Assembly (NCBI RefSeq): GCF_003347635.1 | Contig: NZ_QDFY01000015.1 | Span: 1-64,000, forward strand | DNA: 64,000 bases | Direction: 5' to 3' | Origin: Sphingosinicella terrae | GTDB lineage: Bacteria > Pseudomonadota > Alphaproteobacteria > Sphingomonadales > Sphingomonadaceae | Part shown: piece after piece, positions 62,800 through 64,000 of the stretch | Numbering within the stretch: the first letter of the stretch is position 1 | How the letters are laid out: each line of letters starts with the position of its first letter | Program-made: the position numbers and the translations under genes | Notes under the pieces: model-generated | The model's database searches: none | Told to the model about the DNA's origin: nothing | Seen by the model: the letters and a program-made list of their open reading frames with translations, nothing else

Positions 62800-63540
62800 C
62801 TAGGGCTGCGCACAAGGCGCAGCGCCGACGCGATGCGCGGCGAGCCGCTCGTAATAAGGGCGGCAACGCTCGGCCAGACGGCGAGCCGCTCCGGGAAGCG
62901 CGGCGCCGTCGCTCTCGGGTGCGCCGAATCCGGTGCTTGCCTCCACCTTCTGGTACCAGTGCGGCGCCCACGGGCCGTCGGTGGCGCGGCGGCCGGCCGG
63001 CCAGGCGAGCATCGCCGCGTCGAAGGCGATGCCGAGCGCGGCGCACAAGGCGGCGAGCGTGGCTGCCGGGTCGGCCAGGATATCGCCGGCATCGACGACC
63101 GGCGGAGCGCGGCCGAGCCGGTCGGCCTCGCGGGCGAAGAAATCGGCCTGCCGGTCGAGCCCGAAATCCTCGAATGCAGCCACCTCGCGCTTGCGCAGAT
63201 AGGAGGCGATCATCCGCTCCGGCGCGCGGATCAGGAAGGCGTGGGTGAAGCCGGCGAAATCGCCATGGCCGATCGGACCGACCATATGGTGCCACATATG
63301 CTTCTGGTACCAGATCGCCGACCCATCCGGGACCGGGCCGGCGAGCGTGCGCGCGACCGACGTCCAGTCGCAGTCCATCGCGGCGATGACTTGGTCCCGC
63401 ATCGGGTGGTCCGCCCCGCTCGTCCGCAGGAAGGCGCCGTAATAGGGCTCGTCGGTGACGAAGGTGTCCGCCCGGTTGCCGAAGCTGCGCATGAGCGCGG
63501 TCGAGAGATTGCGCGGCCCCGACCACATGGCGATGCGCAT
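62800..63540 (-). CDS. Sulfotransferase-like protein
   Basis: The 246-residue protein starts MRIAMWSGPRNLSTALMRSFGN, a PAPS-binding-like SGPRNLST loop, with FAGFTHAFLIRAPERMIASY and PWAPHWYQKVEASTGF following. Proteins of this type are often annotated as sulfotransferases in proteobacteria, and their substrate is unknown. It lies nine bases after an aminotransferase gene in the same direction, probably in an operon with it. Confidence 0.75.
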   Translation of the reverse strand: MRIAMWSGPRNLSTALMRSFGNRADTFVTDEPYYGAFLRTSGADHPMRDQVIAAMDCDWTSVARTLAGPVPDGSAIWYQKHMWHHMVGPIGHGDFAGFTHAFLIRAPERMIASYLRKREVAAFEDFGLDRQADFFAREADRLGRAPPVVDAGDILADPAATLAALCAALGIAFDAAMLAWPAGRRATDGPWAPHWYQKVEASTGFGAPESDGAALPGAARRLAERCRPYYERLAAHRVGAAPCAQP

Positions 63541-63548
63541 CGGCGCTG

Positions 63549-64000
63549 TCACGGCCGCTGCCGCGTCGCCACGTCGGCTTCGATCAGGTCGCGATAGAGG
63601 TTCTGGAGGCGTTCCACGGTCGGCCCGCGCCCGTCGGTGAGGTGGCGACCGTCCACCTCGCGGACGGGAACCACGCCGGCGAAGGTTCCGGTGACGAAGG
63701 CCTCGTCGGCCCCATAGACGTCGGTCAGCGAGAAGTTCTTCTCGAACACCGGGATTCCGGCCTCCCGGCAGATCCGGATGACGTTGCCGCGCGTGATCCC
63801 GCCGAGGCAATAGTCGCCGGAGGAGGTCCACACCTCCCCCTTGCGGACGATGAAGAAATGGGTGGAGTTGCAGGTGGCGACGAAGCCGTGGGGATCGAGC
63901 ATCAGCGCCTCGTCGGCGCCCGCCTGCGCGGCCTGGATGCACGCGGTGATGCAGTTGAGCTTGGAATGGGAATTGAGCTTTGGGTCCTGGACCGCGGGAT
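63549..64000 (-). CDS. Class IV aminotransferase (branched-chain type), C-terminal part (partial)
   Basis: The frame is open to the end of the window and encodes at least 150 residues. It has PKLNSHSKLNCITACIQAAQAG, ADEALMLDPHGFVATCNSTH and SSGDYCLGGITRGNVIRIC, the class IV PLP aminotransferase pattern (IlvE, D-amino acid aminotransferase and aminodeoxychorismate lyase). Only the C-terminal region is visible; the catalytic Lys is outside. It precedes the sulfotransferase-like gene. Confidence 0.85.
   Translation of the reverse strand, partial: PAVQDPKLNSHSKLNCITACIQAAQAGADEALMLDPHGFVATCNSTHFFIVRKGEVWTSSGDYCLGGITRGNVIRICREAGIPVFEKNFSLTDVYGADEAFVTGTFAGVVPVREVDGRHLTDGRGPTVERLQNLYRDLIEADVATRQRP

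Overview
The window is high-GC, gene-dense DNA that looks like a chromosome segment of an alphaproteobacterium, most likely a sphingomonad (Sphingomonadales). The signs are the gene order rpsL-rpsG-fusA-tuf-rpsJ...secY-adk, an S12 protein with Arg at position 88, a subclass B3 metallo-beta-lactamase with Glu at metal position 116, a PA2169-type protein, and many small secreted proteins. All identifications come from reading the sequence; no database search was possible.

Layout. 1-8.8 kb: the end of an mmsB-like gene, divergent glpK/glpD, a coupled 2H-phosphoesterase-like + HAD gene pair, an SDR, a PA2169-family protein, a lipoprotein, a double-domain retropepsin-like protease and a DUF2975/HTH pair. 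8.8-11.5 kb: a 905-residue RTX-type calcium-binding repeat protein. 11.8-15.5 kb: rplQ, rpoA, rpsK and rpsM, with a secreted S8 peptidase gene on the opposite strand between rpoA and rplQ. 15.7-22.0 kb: an RNA repair and surveillance locus. 22.0-24.7 kb: a LacI-family regulator and gdhA. 24.8-41.7 kb: an uninterrupted ribosomal superoperon on the minus strand (rpsL, rpsG, fusA, tuf, the S10 and spc genes, secY, adk). 41.8-64 kb: ordinary chromosome, with LytTR signalling genes, proteases, an amidohydrolase, a LysR/B3 beta-lactamase pair, an MFS transporter, a haloperoxidase-like enzyme, an acyl-CoA dehydrogenase, a chorismate mutase, a glutaredoxin, a cysteine-desulfurase-like enzyme, a beta-barrel protein, an esterase, a sulfotransferase-like protein and a partial class IV aminotransferase.

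The most interesting part is the RNA repair locus, which lies between rpsM and adk, genes that are normally neighbours. RtcR (plus strand) faces a minus-strand unit. That unit has a near-consensus sigma-54 promoter, then a leader with a strong hairpin, then a tRNA-Trp(CCA)-like RNA with an abnormal D arm and an encoded CCA end. These are followed by the Ro60 orthologue rsr, four tandem Y-RNA-like modules, the ligase rtcB and the cyclase rtcA. Each Y module has a terminal foldback stem carrying GGCGA/TCGCC or a variant. Three of them carry T-arm hairpins, and two of those can be drawn as circularly permuted tRNAs opened in the D loop with a closed acceptor stem. A sigma-70-like promoter overlaps the rtcA stop codon and should drive rpsM-rpsK-rpoA. 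I see no terminator between rtcA and rpsM, so induced read-through into the alpha operon is possible. About 12 kb away, the 2H/HAD pair may be a second RNA end-healing module.
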